Shown: positions 46,479 through 55,843 of the stretch, piece after piece
Layout of the letters: every line of letters begins with the position of its first letter
Numbering within the stretch: position 1 is the first letter of the stretch
Source of the DNA: Hyphomicrobiales bacterium
GTDB taxonomy: Bacteria > Pseudomonadota > Alphaproteobacteria > Rhizobiales > Kaistiaceae
Direction of reading: 5' to 3'
Assembly: GCA_017305635.1 (NCBI GenBank)
Contig: JAFKKF010000006.1
Coordinates: 558,001-622,000, forward strand
DNA: 64,000 bases
Notes under the pieces: model-generated
The model's input: the letters and a program-made list of their open reading frames with translations, nothing else
Database searches by the model: none
Told to the model about the DNA's origin: nothing
Translations under genes and position numbers: made by a program

Positions 46479-48107
46479 CTAGCCGTCGCCCTTCTGGCGC
46501 GCCCGGCTGTAGGACGCGATGATGCGCTGGATCTCGTCCCCGATGTCGTCGCCTTCGCCGCCCTCGCTCGGCACAGGGTCGGGCGTCGGCTGAGCGGCGG
46601 CGCCCGCGGGAGGCTCGGGTTCCCTGGGGCCGGCCGGGGCCGCTGCCGGCTTCTCGACATTATCGCCGTGGCCATCCTCGATGAGGACGTCGACCGCCTG
46701 CGCGATCGCGGCGAGGATCGAGCTTTCCAGCGCCTCGCTGCTCGCGGCTTCCTTCGGTTGCGGACGCGGTGCGGCCGGCGTCTTGGCGGCCGGCCTCTGG
46801 GGCTGCGCCGGCTTCGGGGCGGCGGCGGGGCGGGGCTGGGATTTTGGTGGCTGGGCGGGCCGTGGCACGTTCGGAGCCACGGGCCTTGCGGTCTCCGCCG
46901 GCTTCGCCGCCGGTGCCTTCGTCTCCGGCCTATGCGCGGGCGTCGCGGCGGCCTCGGCCTTCGCCTCGGGCGGCCTGACCGGCTTGCGCTTGCCGGCCCT
47001 GTCGTCTGCCGGTGCGGCGGGCTCGGCGATCGGGCTCGCCGGCTGGGACGTCGGTTGCGCTACCGGGATCCCCGTGCGCCCCGTGATCCATCCGGGGAGG
47101 AGATCCCGCTCGCGATCGGTCAATTCAATCGCCGCATTGCCGACCAGGTAAAGGACCTGCTCGCGGAAGACCTCCGCCAGGCGCTCGGCGGTGTCGGTCG
47201 TGGAGAAGACGTGGCCCTTCAGCGCCAGTCCCTTCACCACGAAGACCACCTGCCGCCGGGTGACGTTGCGGCCCGCCGCGGTCAGCTTGCTGCTCACCCG
47301 CTCGGCGGTCTCCTGGAAATGATAGCCGCGCTCGGTGATCTCCTCGGCGAGCGCCTTGAACAACTCGGCAAAGGTCCGCGGCGAAAGGAGAGGGATATTG
47401 GTCGCCGAATGGATGCGGCGGGCGAGCGCCTCGATATCGGCGCGATCCCCGCCGGCGGCGGCGGTTGCCGATTGCGCTGCGACTTGTTTCGCGGCCGGGG
47501 GCGGAGTGCCCGGAACCGGCTTCGCGCCCGCCTTCGGCTGTGGTGTGGCTGCGGCGGGTTGGCGCGGCGCAGCCGGCGGGTCCTCGGCAAAGAGAAGCGA
47601 CGCGAGCTTCGCCTCATTGACGACGCCGTCGGCGAGTTCGGCCAGCGAGGCCGCGGTCGTCGGGCCGGAATAGATCACGGCGGCCCGTTCCAGCGAATGC
47701 AGACGCTGGATGATCGGGGTCAGGTCATTGTCGGCGGAGAGGAGGACGAACTCCTCGTAGGCGGTCGGATGGGCAAGCGCCTCGATCACGTCGAGCGCGA
47801 TGTTCATGCCGGCGGCGTTCTTCTGTCCCTCTGCCGGCGCCGGGCAGTCGATCAGCTCGAAGCCCGCGGCGACGAAGGCGATGCGGTTCTTGCCGAGAAG
47901 GGCAGGGTCGGCATAGCAGCGCCGGAGCGCAAAGCGGCGCCGCGTCGTCGCGCCGCCCTTGGCGGCCACCAGGCGTCCCGATTCGATCGCCACCACCCAG
48001 GCGCTGGTGCGCTGGGCGAGCGCATCGCCGTCACGCCCTCCGACGGAGAGGCTGCGGTGAATGCTGTCATAGTCGACGAACAGTGCGCTCTTCAGGATTT
48101 CGGCCAT
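46479..48107 (-). CDS. NYN-domain (LabA/DUF88-like) protein with OST-HTH-like domain and proline-rich tail
   Basis: A 542-residue protein. N-terminal NYN ribonuclease-like domain: SALFVDYDSIHRSL, then KNAAGMNIALDVIEAL and FVLLSADNDLTPIIQRLHS with conserved acidic residues (Asp in FVDYD, SADND). Residues about 230-330 form an OST-HTH/LOTUS-like region (FAELFKALAEEITERGYHFQ, VSSKLTAAGRNVTRRQVVFVV). The last 190 residues are Ala/Pro/Lys-rich low complexity. NYN domains act on RNA in known relatives; target not identified. Convergent with the GGDEF-EAL gene, 20 bp between stops. Confidence 0.85.
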   Translation of the reverse strand: MAEILKSALFVDYDSIHRSLSVGGRDGDALAQRTSAWVVAIESGRLVAAKGGATTRRRFALRRCYADPALLGKNRIAFVAAGFELIDCPAPAEGQKNAAGMNIALDVIEALAHPTAYEEFVLLSADNDLTPIIQRLHSLERAAVIYSGPTTAASLAELADGVVNEAKLASLLFAEDPPAAPRQPAAATPQPKAGAKPVPGTPPPAAKQVAAQSATAAAGGDRADIEALARRIHSATNIPLLSPRTFAELFKALAEEITERGYHFQETAERVSSKLTAAGRNVTRRQVVFVVKGLALKGHVFSTTDTAERLAEVFREQVLYLVGNAAIELTDRERDLLPGWITGRTGIPVAQPTSQPASPIAEPAAPADDRAGKRKPVRPPEAKAEAAATPAHRPETKAPAAKPAETARPVAPNVPRPAQPPKSQPRPAAAPKPAQPQRPAAKTPAAPRPQPKEAASSEALESSILAAIAQAVDVLIEDGHGDNVEKPAAAPAGPREPEPPAGAAAQPTPDPVPSEGGEGDDIGDEIQRIIASYSRARQKGDG

Positions 48108-48262
48108 TGTCCTCCTCGAGCGAAAATGACGCCCGGGAACCCATCAGCCCGAATAGGCCAATTCCTTTAAAGAATCCATATCGCGCGGCTTTTCAAGCAT
48201 TTAGGCCGCAACCTGCGATGTATTCCACCGGCGAAGCGATGACACCGGCGGGGGAGCCCGCG

Positions 48263-49027
48263 CTATCCGCGGAAACCGTCCTTCCGCCGGCGGATCTCGC
48301 CGAAGACCTCGGCATTGGAGGCGTGGTCCAGGCCGAGGCGATGGCGGATGTCGGCATGGTCGACGCGGAGGAACGGATTGGTCTGCTTCTCCATGAGGAT
48401 CGTCGTCGGCAGGGTCACCTCGCCCGCCGCGCGGCGCTCGTCGACGATGCGGGCCCGCTCGATCAGGTCGGCATTGTCGGGCTCGATGGTGAGGGCGAAG
48501 CGGGCATTGGCCTGCGTATATTCATGGCCGCAATAGATGTCGGTGTCGTCGGGCAGGCGGAGGAGCTTCTCCAGCGAATGCCACATCATCGGCATGGTGC
48601 CCTCGATGACGCGGCCGCAGCCGAGGGCGAACAGCGTGTCGCCGACGAAGGCGACGCCCGCCGCCGGGACCCAGTAGGTGATGTGGTCGAGCGTATGTCC
48701 GGGCGTCTCGATGACGCGCACCTCGAGCGTACCGAGGTCGAAGGTGTCGCCTTCACGCACCGCCTCGTCGCGTCCGGGAATCTCGCCCGCCGGTCCGATG
48801 ATGCGGCAGCCGGATTCCTCCTTCAGCGCGAGGTTGCCGGCGACATGGTCCTCGTGGTGGTGGGTGGTCAGGATGTAGTCGAGCTTCCAGTGGTATTCGG
48901 CGAGCTTCCGCCGGATCGGCTCGGCCTCCGGCGCGTCGATGGCCGCGGTGACCCCCGAATCCTCGTCATGGACGAGAACCCCGAAATTGTCGGAGCGGCA
49001 GATGAACTGGTGGATCATCAGGGCCAT
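48263..49027 (-). CDS. gloB: Hydroxyacylglutathione hydrolase (glyoxalase II)
   Basis: A 254-residue metallo-beta-lactamase-fold hydrolase that releases D-lactate from S-lactoylglutathione. The metal-binding motif is TTHHHEDHVAGN, then ETPGHTLDHI, FVGDTLFALGCGR and YCGHEYTQANARF, and the glutathione-binding C-terminal helices (TNPFLRV). ATG 49027 gives MALMIHQFIC; a nearby in-frame ATG (49018) is possible. Divergent from the methyltransferase at 49112 with 84 bp between. Confidence 0.94.
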   Translation of the reverse strand: MALMIHQFICRSDNFGVLVHDEDSGVTAAIDAPEAEPIRRKLAEYHWKLDYILTTHHHEDHVAGNLALKEESGCRIIGPAGEIPGRDEAVREGDTFDLGTLEVRVIETPGHTLDHITYWVPAAGVAFVGDTLFALGCGRVIEGTMPMMWHSLEKLLRLPDDTDIYCGHEYTQANARFALTIEPDNADLIERARIVDERRAAGEVTLPTTILMEKQTNPFLRVDHADIRHRLGLDHASNAEVFGEIRRRKDGFRG

Positions 49028-49111
49028 GTCGCTTGCCTCGCCGGGGTTTCTCGAAACCCTACCTATCATCGCCGGTCGCCTCCGGCCATCCGCCTCGGCT
49101 AGGATGGGGCC

Positions 49112-49858
49112 ATGTATCCCGACGTCGTCGACCTTCGCGCCTTCTACGGCGAGCATCTCGGCCAGATTGCGCGCCGCCTGATCCTCGGCCGGCTGAAGAG
49201 GTGCTGGCCCTCGGTCGCCGGCGACCGCGTCGTCGGCCTCGGCTTCGCGACGCCGTACCTCGCCGATTTCAGCGCGGGGGCGGAGCGGGTCCTCGCCTTC
49301 ATGCCGGCGGTGCAGGGCGTCGTGAACTGGCCGCCGGACGGGGCCAATGTCGCCGCCCTCATCGAGGACGACGCGCTCCCTCTCCGCGACGCCTCGGTCG
49401 ACCGGGTGCTCGCCATCCACAGCCTTGAAATGGCCTCCGACGCTTCCAATCACCTCCGCGAGATCTGGCGGGTGCTGTCGCCCGGCGGGCGCATGCTCCT
49501 TGTCGTGCCCAACCGGCGCGGCATCTGGGCCCGCGGCGAGAAGACGCCCTTCGGCTATGGCCGGCCGTTCAGCCGCGGCCAGCTCACGGAGCTGCTCCGC
49601 GAAGCGAGCTTCATGCCGCAGGCCTGGTCCGAGGCGCTCGCCGTGCCGCCGATCCCGTGGCGACCCTTCGTGCGGAGCGGACGGATCTGGGAGCAGGTCG
49701 GCATAACGCTCTGGCCGGTCTTTGCCGGCGCGATCATCGTGGAAGCCTCGAAGCAGCTCTACCAGGGCGTGCCGGCGCGCATCCGGCCGCGCCTCAGGCC
49801 CTCGCTGCGGCCGGCCTTGATGCCGCCGGGGGCGAGCGCGCGGAAGCCTAGCGGCTGA
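49112..49858 (+). CDS. Class I SAM-dependent methyltransferase
   Basis: A 248-residue methyltransferase. It starts MYPDVVDLRAFYGEHLG and has a motif I-like VVGLGFATPYL, an acidic IEDDALPLRDASVDRVLA and the class-I REIWRVLSPGGRMLLVVPNRRG. The C-terminal part carries LWPVFAGAIIVEASKQLYQG. Divergent from gloB, and its 3' end overlaps the 3' end of metW by 11 bp. In Rhizobiales this gene type often neighbours gloB; substrate unknown. Confidence 0.85.
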   Translation: MYPDVVDLRAFYGEHLGQIARRLILGRLKRCWPSVAGDRVVGLGFATPYLADFSAGAERVLAFMPAVQGVVNWPPDGANVAALIEDDALPLRDASVDRVLAIHSLEMASDASNHLREIWRVLSPGGRMLLVVPNRRGIWARGEKTPFGYGRPFSRGQLTELLREASFMPQAWSEALAVPPIPWRPFVRSGRIWEQVGITLWPVFAGAIIVEASKQLYQGVPARIRPRLRPSLRPALMPPGASARKPSG

Positions 49859-50480
49859 GCAGGAACACGGCCTGCTGGCCGAACAGGTTCCACAGCCACC
49901 AGGGCGCGTTGAAGTGCAGCCGGGTACCGTCGGCGCGCAGCGCGGTCGCCTTCTCTATGCGGGCATCCACTTCCTTGCACAGCTCGACGAAGTCGCGGAT
50001 CGTGCAGAAGTGGATGTTGGGCGTCTCGTACCAGGATTCGGGCAGGCTCCGCGTCACCGGCATGCGTCCGCGGAAGAGCATGTAGAGGCGGATGCGCCAG
50101 TGCCCGAAATTGGGCACCGAGACGATCGCCTTGCGGCCGATGCGGAGCATCTGCTCGACCACCAGGCGCGGACGGTGCGTCGCCTGCAGGGTCTGGCTGA
50201 GGATGACGTAGTCGAAGGCGTCGTCGGGGTAGTCGACGAGGTCGGTATCGGCATCGCCCTGCACGACCGAGAGGCCGCGCGCCACGCATTCGTTGACGCC
50301 CTTCTGGCTGATCTCGATGCCGCGGCCGTCGACCCGGCGCGTCTCCTCGAGGAGCTTGAGGAGCTGGCCATCGCCGCTGCCGACGTCGAGCACGCGCGAG
50401 CCCCGCGTCACCAGCTCGGCGATGGCGAGGTGGTCGACCCGCGCGTGGCCGGGCAGGAAGGTCTGTGTGTGTGCGTTCAT
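49848..50480 (-). CDS. metW: Methionine biosynthesis protein MetW
   Basis: A 210-residue SAM-binding-fold protein that partners MetX in methionine synthesis. Family text: VLDVGSGDGQLLKLLEE, GRGIEISQKGVNECV, DGDADTDL-like GDADTDLVDYPDDAFDYVILSQTLQ (split), SVPNFGHWRIRLYMLFRGRMPVT. The ATG at 50480 is 5 bp after metX, so the pair is an operon. Ends inside the convergent methyltransferase gene. Confidence 0.93.
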   Translation of the reverse strand: MNAHTQTFLPGHARVDHLAIAELVTRGSRVLDVGSGDGQLLKLLEETRRVDGRGIEISQKGVNECVARGLSVVQGDADTDLVDYPDDAFDYVILSQTLQATHRPRLVVEQMLRIGRKAIVSVPNFGHWRIRLYMLFRGRMPVTRSLPESWYETPNIHFCTIRDFVELCKEVDARIEKATALRADGTRLHFNAPWWLWNLFGQQAVFLLSR

Positions 50481-50484
50481 GGCG

Positions 50485-51675
50485 TCAGCGGATTCCACGG
50501 GCTTCGGCCGCCGAGGAAAGGAAGCCGCGTACGGTCGAGAAGAGCTCCGGCTCGTCGAGAAGGAACGCGTCATGGCCGCGGTCGCTCTCGATCTCGACGA
50601 AGCTGACGCTGGCGCCGGCGGCATTCAGCGCGCGCACCACGGTCTTGCTCTCCGACGTCGGGAAGAGCCAGTCGGAGGTGAAGGAAGCGACGCAGAAGCG
50701 CGTCCGCGACCCCTTGAAGGCGTTGGCGAGCCGCCCGCCATGCTCGGCGGCGAGGTCGAAATAGTCCATCGCGCGGGTCACGTAGAGATAGGAATTGGCG
50801 TCGAAGCGGTCGACGAAGCTCGACCCCTGGTGGCGCAGATAGGATTCGACCTGGAAATCGGCGTCGAAGCCGAAGGTCGGCTTGTCGCGGTCCTGCAGGT
50901 TGCGGCCGAACTTGCGGTGCAGCGCCTCGTCGGAAAGATAGGTGATGTGCGCCGCCATGCGGGCGACGGCGAGGCCCTTGCGCGGGCTGGTGCCGGCTTC
51001 GAGGTAGCGGCCGTTCCGCCATTCTGGATCGGCCATGATCGCCTGGCGCCCGACTTCGTGGAAGGCGATGTTCTGCGAGGAATGTCGCGCGCCGGCGGCA
51101 AGCGGCAGGGCGCTGAAGACGCGCTCGGGGTAGCTCGCCGCCCATTGCAGCACCTGCATGCCGCCGAGCGACCCGCCGGCCACCGAGAAGAGCGATTCGA
51201 TGCCGAGATGGTCGAGGAGCATGGCCTGGGCCCGCACCATGTCGCGCACGGTGATGACCGGCAGGTCGAGGCCGTAGGGCCGACCGGTCGCCGGATTGGT
51301 CGAGGCCGGTCCCGTCGTCCCCATGCAGGAGCCGACGACATTGGCGCAGATGACGAAATAGCGATCCGTGTCGATCGGCTTGCCGGGGCCGATCATCATG
51401 TCCCACCAGCCGGGCTTGCCGGTCACCGGGTTGCGGTTGGCGGCATGCTGGTCCCCGGTCAGCGCATGGCAGACGAGGATCGCGTTGGCGCGGTTCCCGT
51501 CCAGCGTGCCATAGGTCTGGTAGCCGATCTGCAGGTGGTCGATGCGGCCGCCGGAATCGAGGACCAGCGGCTGGTCCGGGCCGAAACGCACGACGAGGCT
51601 CGCCGGCTGGTCCGCCTGGTCGCGGCTGCTCATGCCCGCCGTCGCGGCCGGTGCCTGTTGCTCGGTTACCGCCAT
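50485..51675 (-). CDS. metX: Homoserine O-acetyltransferase MetX
   Basis: Acetylates (or, in some strains, succinylates) homoserine for methionine synthesis. The 396-residue alpha/beta-hydrolase-fold protein has the nucleophile [16 protein letters not shown], the conserved [12 protein letters not shown], the Asp in [10 protein letters not shown] and His in [10 protein letters not shown], in the family's order. Promoter at 51718-51746. No SAM riboswitch is visible in its 5' region. Co-transcribed with metW. Confidence 0.95.
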   Translation of the reverse strand: MAVTEQQAPAATAGMSSRDQADQPASLVVRFGPDQPLVLDSGGRIDHLQIGYQTYGTLDGNRANAILVCHALTGDQHAANRNPVTGKPGWWDMMIGPGKPIDTDRYFVICANVVGSCMGTTGPASTNPATGRPYGLDLPVITVRDMVRAQAMLLDHLGIESLFSVAGGSLGGMQVLQWAASYPERVFSALPLAAGARHSSQNIAFHEVGRQAIMADPEWRNGRYLEAGTSPRKGLAVARMAAHITYLSDEALHRKFGRNLQDRDKPTFGFDADFQVESYLRHQGSSFVDRFDANSYLYVTRAMDYFDLAAEHGGRLANAFKGSRTRFCVASFTSDWLFPTSESKTVVRALNAAGASVSFVEIESDRGHDAFLLDEPELFSTVRGFLSSAAEARGIR

Positions 51676-51717
51676 GTCCGTTCCGGCGGCTGGCCGCCTT
51701 CTTCCAGATGGTCCGCC

Positions 51718-51746
51718 TAGCTAGGTGCGGGGGCCGAAACTGTCAA
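51718..51746 (-). promoter_or_regulatory. Sigma-70 promoter of metXW
   Basis: Minus strand: perfect -35 TTGACA (51746-51741), 17 bp, -10 TAGCTA (51723-51718), giving a start about 35 nt before the metX ATG. A GGCGGC / GCCGCC hairpin (51682-51695) lies in the leader. Confidence 0.65.
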
Positions 51747-51754
51747 TGTTTTCT

Positions 51755-51783
51755 TTGATTTTGGCGGCTCCGTCGCCTATTAG
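51755..51783 (+). promoter_or_regulatory. Sigma-70 promoter of the chorismate mutase-hisC-tyrC operon
   Basis: TTGATT (51755-51760), 17 bp, TATTAG (51778-51783), about 50 bp upstream of the ATG at 51835. It is divergent from the metXW promoter, the two -35 elements being 8 bp apart. Confidence 0.55.
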
Positions 51784-51834
51784 TCGGCGCTCTTTTCCGC
51801 CCCTTGCGGGCATCCTTTTCCAGGCGAAGTGATA

Positions 51835-52638
51835 ATGGCCGAGGAAGGCAAAGGCGCGGCGGCGGCTCTCACAGGGCTTCGCGCCAAGATCGACCGGATC
51901 GACGAGGAGGTCCACCGCCTCCTGATGGAGCGCGGCACCGTCATCGACGCGCTCATCCGCACCAAGGGCACGAGCCGTCCCGGCGCCGCCTTCCGTCCCG
52001 GCCGCGAGGCCGACATGATGCGCCGCCTCGTGGCGCGCCACGACGGAATCCTGCCGCTCGCCACCGTCGAGCATATCTGGCGCGAGATCATCACCACCTT
52101 CACGCGCCTGCAGGCGCCGTTCGACGTGGCGATGGACGTCAATACCGAGCCGGAGCGGATGCGGGACATGGCGCGCTTCTATTTCGGCTTCTCGGTCAAT
52201 CTCGAGCCGCTTTCCGGACCGGCCGCGGTGATCGCCCATGTCGCCGAGACCAACGATCTCGGCATCATCGCGCTGCGCCAGCCGGCGGAGGAGGGCGCTT
52301 GGTGGCGGGGGCTCGCGGCGGCGGCAGCACCCAAGGTGATGGGGCTGGTGCCCTACATCGCGTCCGATGGCCGTCCCGCCGGCCTGCCCACGCTCGTCAT
52401 TTCGCCGCCACTTGCCGATCTGACGCCGCCGGATCTCGCGGTCGTGGCGATCACCGGCAAGGCGCCGAAGGGCGCGGTGGTGCTCGCCGAAGCGGGCGAG
52501 GAACGCCTGGCCGCCGTGGCCGCCGGTCACATCGCGGCGGGCGCGGCGATCGTCGGGGGCATCGCCCGCGGCATCGCCATCGATGGAGCCGAGACCCTCC
52601 TCTACGAAGGGGCCGCATCACAGGGAAAGAACAGATGA
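51835..52638 (+). CDS. Chorismate mutase with a C-terminal domain of unknown function
   Basis: Residues 10-95 form a type-II (AroQ) chorismate mutase helical domain: [57 protein letters not shown]. This makes prephenate for phenylalanine and tyrosine. The remaining 170 residues (from about [14 protein letters not shown] to QGKNR) have no recognised domain; they are not a prephenate dehydratase by motif. ATG 51835 is chosen over the GTG six bases earlier. The stop overlaps hisC (ATGA). Together with hisC and tyrC it forms a prephenate-to-tyrosine/phenylalanine block. Confidence 0.8.
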   Translation: MAEEGKGAAAALTGLRAKIDRIDEEVHRLLMERGTVIDALIRTKGTSRPGAAFRPGREADMMRRLVARHDGILPLATVEHIWREIITTFTRLQAPFDVAMDVNTEPERMRDMARFYFGFSVNLEPLSGPAAVIAHVAETNDLGIIALRQPAEEGAWWRGLAAAAAPKVMGLVPYIASDGRPAGLPTLVISPPLADLTPPDLAVVAITGKAPKGAVVLAEAGEERLAAVAAGHIAAGAAIVGGIARGIAIDGAETLLYEGAASQGKNR

Positions 52639-53753
52639 CTGCCCGAGCCTCGCGGCCGACCCCGCGCCGCAGCGTCCTCGACATCGCGCCTTATGTGCCG
52701 GGCCGCTCCAAGGCGACCGGCGGGGCGAAGCTGCACAAGCTCTCCTCCAACGAGACGCCGCTCGGCCCGAGCCCCTCGGCGATCGCCGCCTACCAGGCGG
52801 CCGCGGAGAAGCTCCATCTCTATCCCGACGGCGGCGCGACGGCGCTTCGCGAGGCGATCGGCAATGCCTTCGGCCTGAATCCCGGCCGGATCGTCTGCGG
52901 CGCCGGTTCGGACGACATCCTCTACCTGCTCGCCTATGCCTTCCTCGAGCCGGGTGACGAGGCGATTCACACCGAGCACGGCTTCCTCATCTATCCGATC
53001 GCGATCAAGGCGGCCGGCGCGACGCCGGTGGTGGCGCCGGAGAAGGACCTGACGACCGACGTCGATGCCATCCTCGCGCGGGTCACGCCGCGGACGCGCC
53101 TCGTCTACATCGCCAATCCGAACAATCCGACCGGGACCTACATCCCCTTCAGCGAGGTGCGGCGCCTGCATGCGGCCTTGCCGCCCGACGTGCTCCTCGT
53201 CGTCGATGCCGCCTATTCCGAATATGTGCGGCGCAACGACTACGAGAGCGGCATGGAGCTCGCCGGCAGCGCCGAGAACGTGGTGATGACCCGGACCTTC
53301 TCGAAGATCCATGGCCTTGCCGGCCTGCGCATCGGCTGGGGCTACGGATCGGCCCATGTCATCGATGCGCTCAACCGCGTGCGCTCGCCCTTCAACCTGT
53401 CGATCCCGGCCTCGGCGGCGGGCGTTGCCTCGCTCGCCGATCGAGGTCACATCGCGCGCGCCGCCGAGCACAATGCCGAGTGGCTGCCGAAGGTGGCTGC
53501 GGCGGTCGAGAAGCTCGGCCTGAAAGTGACGCCGAGCGTCGCCAATTTCGTTCTCATCCATTTCCCGGGCGAGGCAGGCAGGACGGCCGCCGATGCCGAT
53601 GCCTTCCTCATGTCGCGCGGCATCGTCGCGCGCCAGGTCGCGGCCTATGGCCTGCCGGGCGCGCTTCGCATGACGATCGGCAGCGCCGAGGCCAACGAGG
53701 CGGCGATCGCCGCGCTCGGCGAGTTCGTCAAGAGCTGGAAGAAGTCGAAATGA
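52635..53753 (+). CDS. hisC: Histidinol-phosphate / aromatic aminotransferase HisC family
   Basis: A PLP fold-type-I aminotransferase of 372 residues. It has [39 protein letters not shown], the Asn in [21 protein letters not shown] (Asp) and the PLP Lys in [17 protein letters not shown]. HisC paralogues in aromatic operons often act as prephenate or aromatic aminotransferases, and the context (chorismate mutase, tyrC) favours that. Start overlaps the upstream stop; its TGA overlaps the tyrC start (ATGA, 53750-53753). Confidence 0.9.
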   Translation: MTARASRPTPRRSVLDIAPYVPGRSKATGGAKLHKLSSNETPLGPSPSAIAAYQAAAEKLHLYPDGGATALREAIGNAFGLNPGRIVCGAGSDDILYLLAYAFLEPGDEAIHTEHGFLIYPIAIKAAGATPVVAPEKDLTTDVDAILARVTPRTRLVYIANPNNPTGTYIPFSEVRRLHAALPPDVLLVVDAAYSEYVRRNDYESGMELAGSAENVVMTRTFSKIHGLAGLRIGWGYGSAHVIDALNRVRSPFNLSIPASAAGVASLADRGHIARAAEHNAEWLPKVAAAVEKLGLKVTPSVANFVLIHFPGEAGRTAADADAFLMSRGIVARQVAAYGLPGALRMTIGSAEANEAAIAALGEFVKSWKKSK

Positions 53754-54685
53754 GCGCGCCGATCTTTCCGAAGCTTGCGCTGATCGGCATTGGTCTCATC
53801 GGCTCCTCCATCGCGCTCGCGGCACGGAAGACCGGGCTCGCGGGCAGGGTCTCGATCCATACCCGCTCGCCGGCGACCCTGAAGCGGGCGGAAGAGCTGA
53901 AGCTCGGCGACAGCTACCATGCCGATCCGGCCAATGCGGTGCGCGATGCCGACTGCGTCATCCTCTGCGTCCCGGTCGGTGTATCCGGCGAGATCGCCAG
54001 GGCGATTGCGCCGGCGCTGAAGACGGGCGCCATCGTCTCCGACGTCGGCTCGGTCAAGGCTTCCGTCGTCGCCCAGATGGCGCCGCACCTTCCCTCGGGC
54101 GTCCATTTCGTCCCGGCCCATCCGGTCGCGGGCACGGAATATTCGGGGCCCGATGCCGGCTTCGCCGAGCTCTTCGAGAACCGGTGGTGCATCCTGACGC
54201 CGCCGCCCGGGACCGATCCGGAGGCTGTCGAGAAGCTCGCCGCCTTCTGGCGCGGCATCGGTGCCAATGTCGAGACCATGACGCCCGAGCACCACGATCT
54301 GGTCCTCGCCATTACCAGCCATGTGCCGCATCTCATCGCCTACAACATCGTCGGCACGGCGGCCGACCTCGAGACCGTGACCCAGTCCGAGGTGATGAAA
54401 TTCTCGGCCGGCGGCTTCCGCGATTTCACGCGCATCGCCTCGTCGGACCCGACCATGTGGCGCGACGTGTTCCTCAACAACCGCACCGCTGTCCTGGAAA
54501 TGCTCGGCCGCTTCACCGAGGACCTGATCGCGCTGCAGCGGCTCGTCCGCTATGGCGAGGGCGATCAGCTCTTCGATCTCTTCACCCGCACCCGCGCCAT
54601 CCGGCGCGGCATCATCGCTGCGGGGCAGGAGACGGCGGCGCCCGATTTCGGCCGACCGCACGGACCGGATTTGAAGAAGGCCTAG
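53750..54685 (+). CDS. tyrC: Prephenate/arogenate dehydrogenase
   Basis: Oxidative decarboxylation of prephenate or arogenate in tyrosine synthesis. The 311-residue protein has [19 protein letters not shown] (NAD-binding), [36 protein letters not shown], and [15 protein letters not shown]. Prephenate versus arogenate specificity is not visible. The stop TAG (54683-54685) is supplied by the first bases of the dispersed repeat at 54683. Confidence 0.92.
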   Translation: MSAPIFPKLALIGIGLIGSSIALAARKTGLAGRVSIHTRSPATLKRAEELKLGDSYHADPANAVRDADCVILCVPVGVSGEIARAIAPALKTGAIVSDVGSVKASVVAQMAPHLPSGVHFVPAHPVAGTEYSGPDAGFAELFENRWCILTPPPGTDPEAVEKLAAFWRGIGANVETMTPEHHDLVLAITSHVPHLIAYNIVGTAADLETVTQSEVMKFSAGGFRDFTRIASSDPTMWRDVFLNNRTAVLEMLGRFTEDLIALQRLVRYGEGDQLFDLFTRTRAIRRGIIAAGQETAAPDFGRPHGPDLKKA

Positions 54686-54732
54686 AGCGTTTCCAGGAAA
54701 AGTGCGAAGCGGCTTTCCGTCCGGAAGAGCGA
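54683..54732 (+). repeat. 50-bp dispersed repeat, copy 1
   Basis: The 50 bases starting with the tyrC stop codon (TAGAGCGTTTCC, then AGTGCGAAGCGG, ending GGAAGAGCGA) recur, inverted and with one mismatch, at 61169-61218. It contains short palindromes (TTTCCAGGAAA, TTCCGTCCGGAA). Such elements are typical intergenic repeats of Rhizobiales. Lies between convergent tyrC and the DUF2125 gene. Confidence 0.85.
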
Positions 54733-54737
54733 CACAT

Positions 54738-55766
54738 CTACAGCTTCAGCGGCGGGATTCGTCCGACCGGAATGATGCCTACCCGCACGGCGCCGTCCCG
54801 GATGTTGAGGACGGTCTCGCGCGCCTCGCCTTCCTCGGTCTTCACCGGCCGGGTGAAGGCGCTGACGGCGCCGACCAGTTGCGCGACGCGATCGTGAGTG
54901 CCCGGCTTTATCCCCTCCATGATGTCGGGGAGCTGATCCATGCCGACGATGCGCACGGTCAGCGTGCCCGAGAGGAGGCCCGCGGATGAGAGGGTCAGCG
55001 GGCCGCTGGCGCTCACCGATGCGGCACCGAGGAAGAGGGTCAGGCGGGTCAGGTCGATGCCGCCGCCATTGGCGATCCAGGAACGCAGCGTCTGCTTGAT
55101 GTCGGTGCCGAGGGTGCGGCCGAACTTCAGCGCGGAAAGGTCGACTGCGCCGGCGAGCACGGGCAGCTTCTGTCCGTTCGCCGGCTCGATGACGAGGTCG
55201 CGGGCGCTGCCGGTCACGCGATAATCGTCGCCGGTACCGGGGGTGGCGACGAGCTCGGCCGCCTCGGCCGAGACGTTGCGGAAAGGCAGCCGCAGCGAGT
55301 CGCCGGACTGCTGGAGCGACAGGGCGGCAAGCTGGAGGCTGGCTCCGCTCAGGCCATTGAGGCCGACATCCGCCGTCGCCCGCGCCGTCTGCCAGGAAGC
55401 GGTGACGGCGAGGCCCGGGGCAGGGGCGTTGAAGGTGAGCGGCGCCGTCAGGTTCGCCTCGACATGGCCCGGATAGTAGAGGGGCGCGACGAGGCCGATC
55501 TGGCCGAGATCGGCGGACATGTCGGAGCCGGCGAACCTCGCGCCGGCGCATTGGACATCGAGGGTCAGCGGGAAGCCGGCTATGGCCTGCGTGCCGCAGC
55601 CCGCCTCGTTGCCGCGGGCCGCGACGGCGGCGGTGACGCGCGCGATGCCCATGGCGGCGACCCTGCTCGCCGCATACCAGTAGCCGCACCAGAGCACCGC
55701 CAGGACGATCAGCACCCCGACGAGCCATCTCACGGGGCGTCTCCGCCGTCTCACGCGCTGTCTCAT
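54738..55766 (-). CDS. DUF2125-family inner-membrane-anchored protein
   Basis: A 342-residue protein with a basic N-terminus (MRQRVRRRRRPVRW) and one hydrophobic anchor (LVGVLIVLAVLWCGYWYAAS), then a long periplasmic beta-rich region. Family phrases include GYWYAASRVAAMGIARV and CGTQAIAGFPLTLDVQC with a Cys pair, SWQTARATADVGL and PLTLSSAGLLSGTLTVRIVG. No known activity; distribution is alphaproteobacterial. In Rhizobiales this gene is a usual neighbour of tyrC and a ChaC-like gene, as here. Confidence 0.82.
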   Translation of the reverse strand: MRQRVRRRRRPVRWLVGVLIVLAVLWCGYWYAASRVAAMGIARVTAAVAARGNEAGCGTQAIAGFPLTLDVQCAGARFAGSDMSADLGQIGLVAPLYYPGHVEANLTAPLTFNAPAPGLAVTASWQTARATADVGLNGLSGASLQLAALSLQQSGDSLRLPFRNVSAEAAELVATPGTGDDYRVTGSARDLVIEPANGQKLPVLAGAVDLSALKFGRTLGTDIKQTLRSWIANGGGIDLTRLTLFLGAASVSASGPLTLSSAGLLSGTLTVRIVGMDQLPDIMEGIKPGTHDRVAQLVGAVSAFTRPVKTEEGEARETVLNIRDGAVRVGIIPVGRIPPLKL

Positions 55767-55843
55767 GCCGTCTCCGGTTGCGTCCGCACGGGCAAACTGA
55801 TAGTCGCCGGGCGCCCACCAACATGGCCCGCGGCGCCCTTCCT

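Noticed and set aside
51676-51834. SAM-II riboswitch before metX
   Set aside because: Looked for because alphaproteobacterial met genes often have one; the leader is only about 35 nt from the predicted start and lacks the conserved core.
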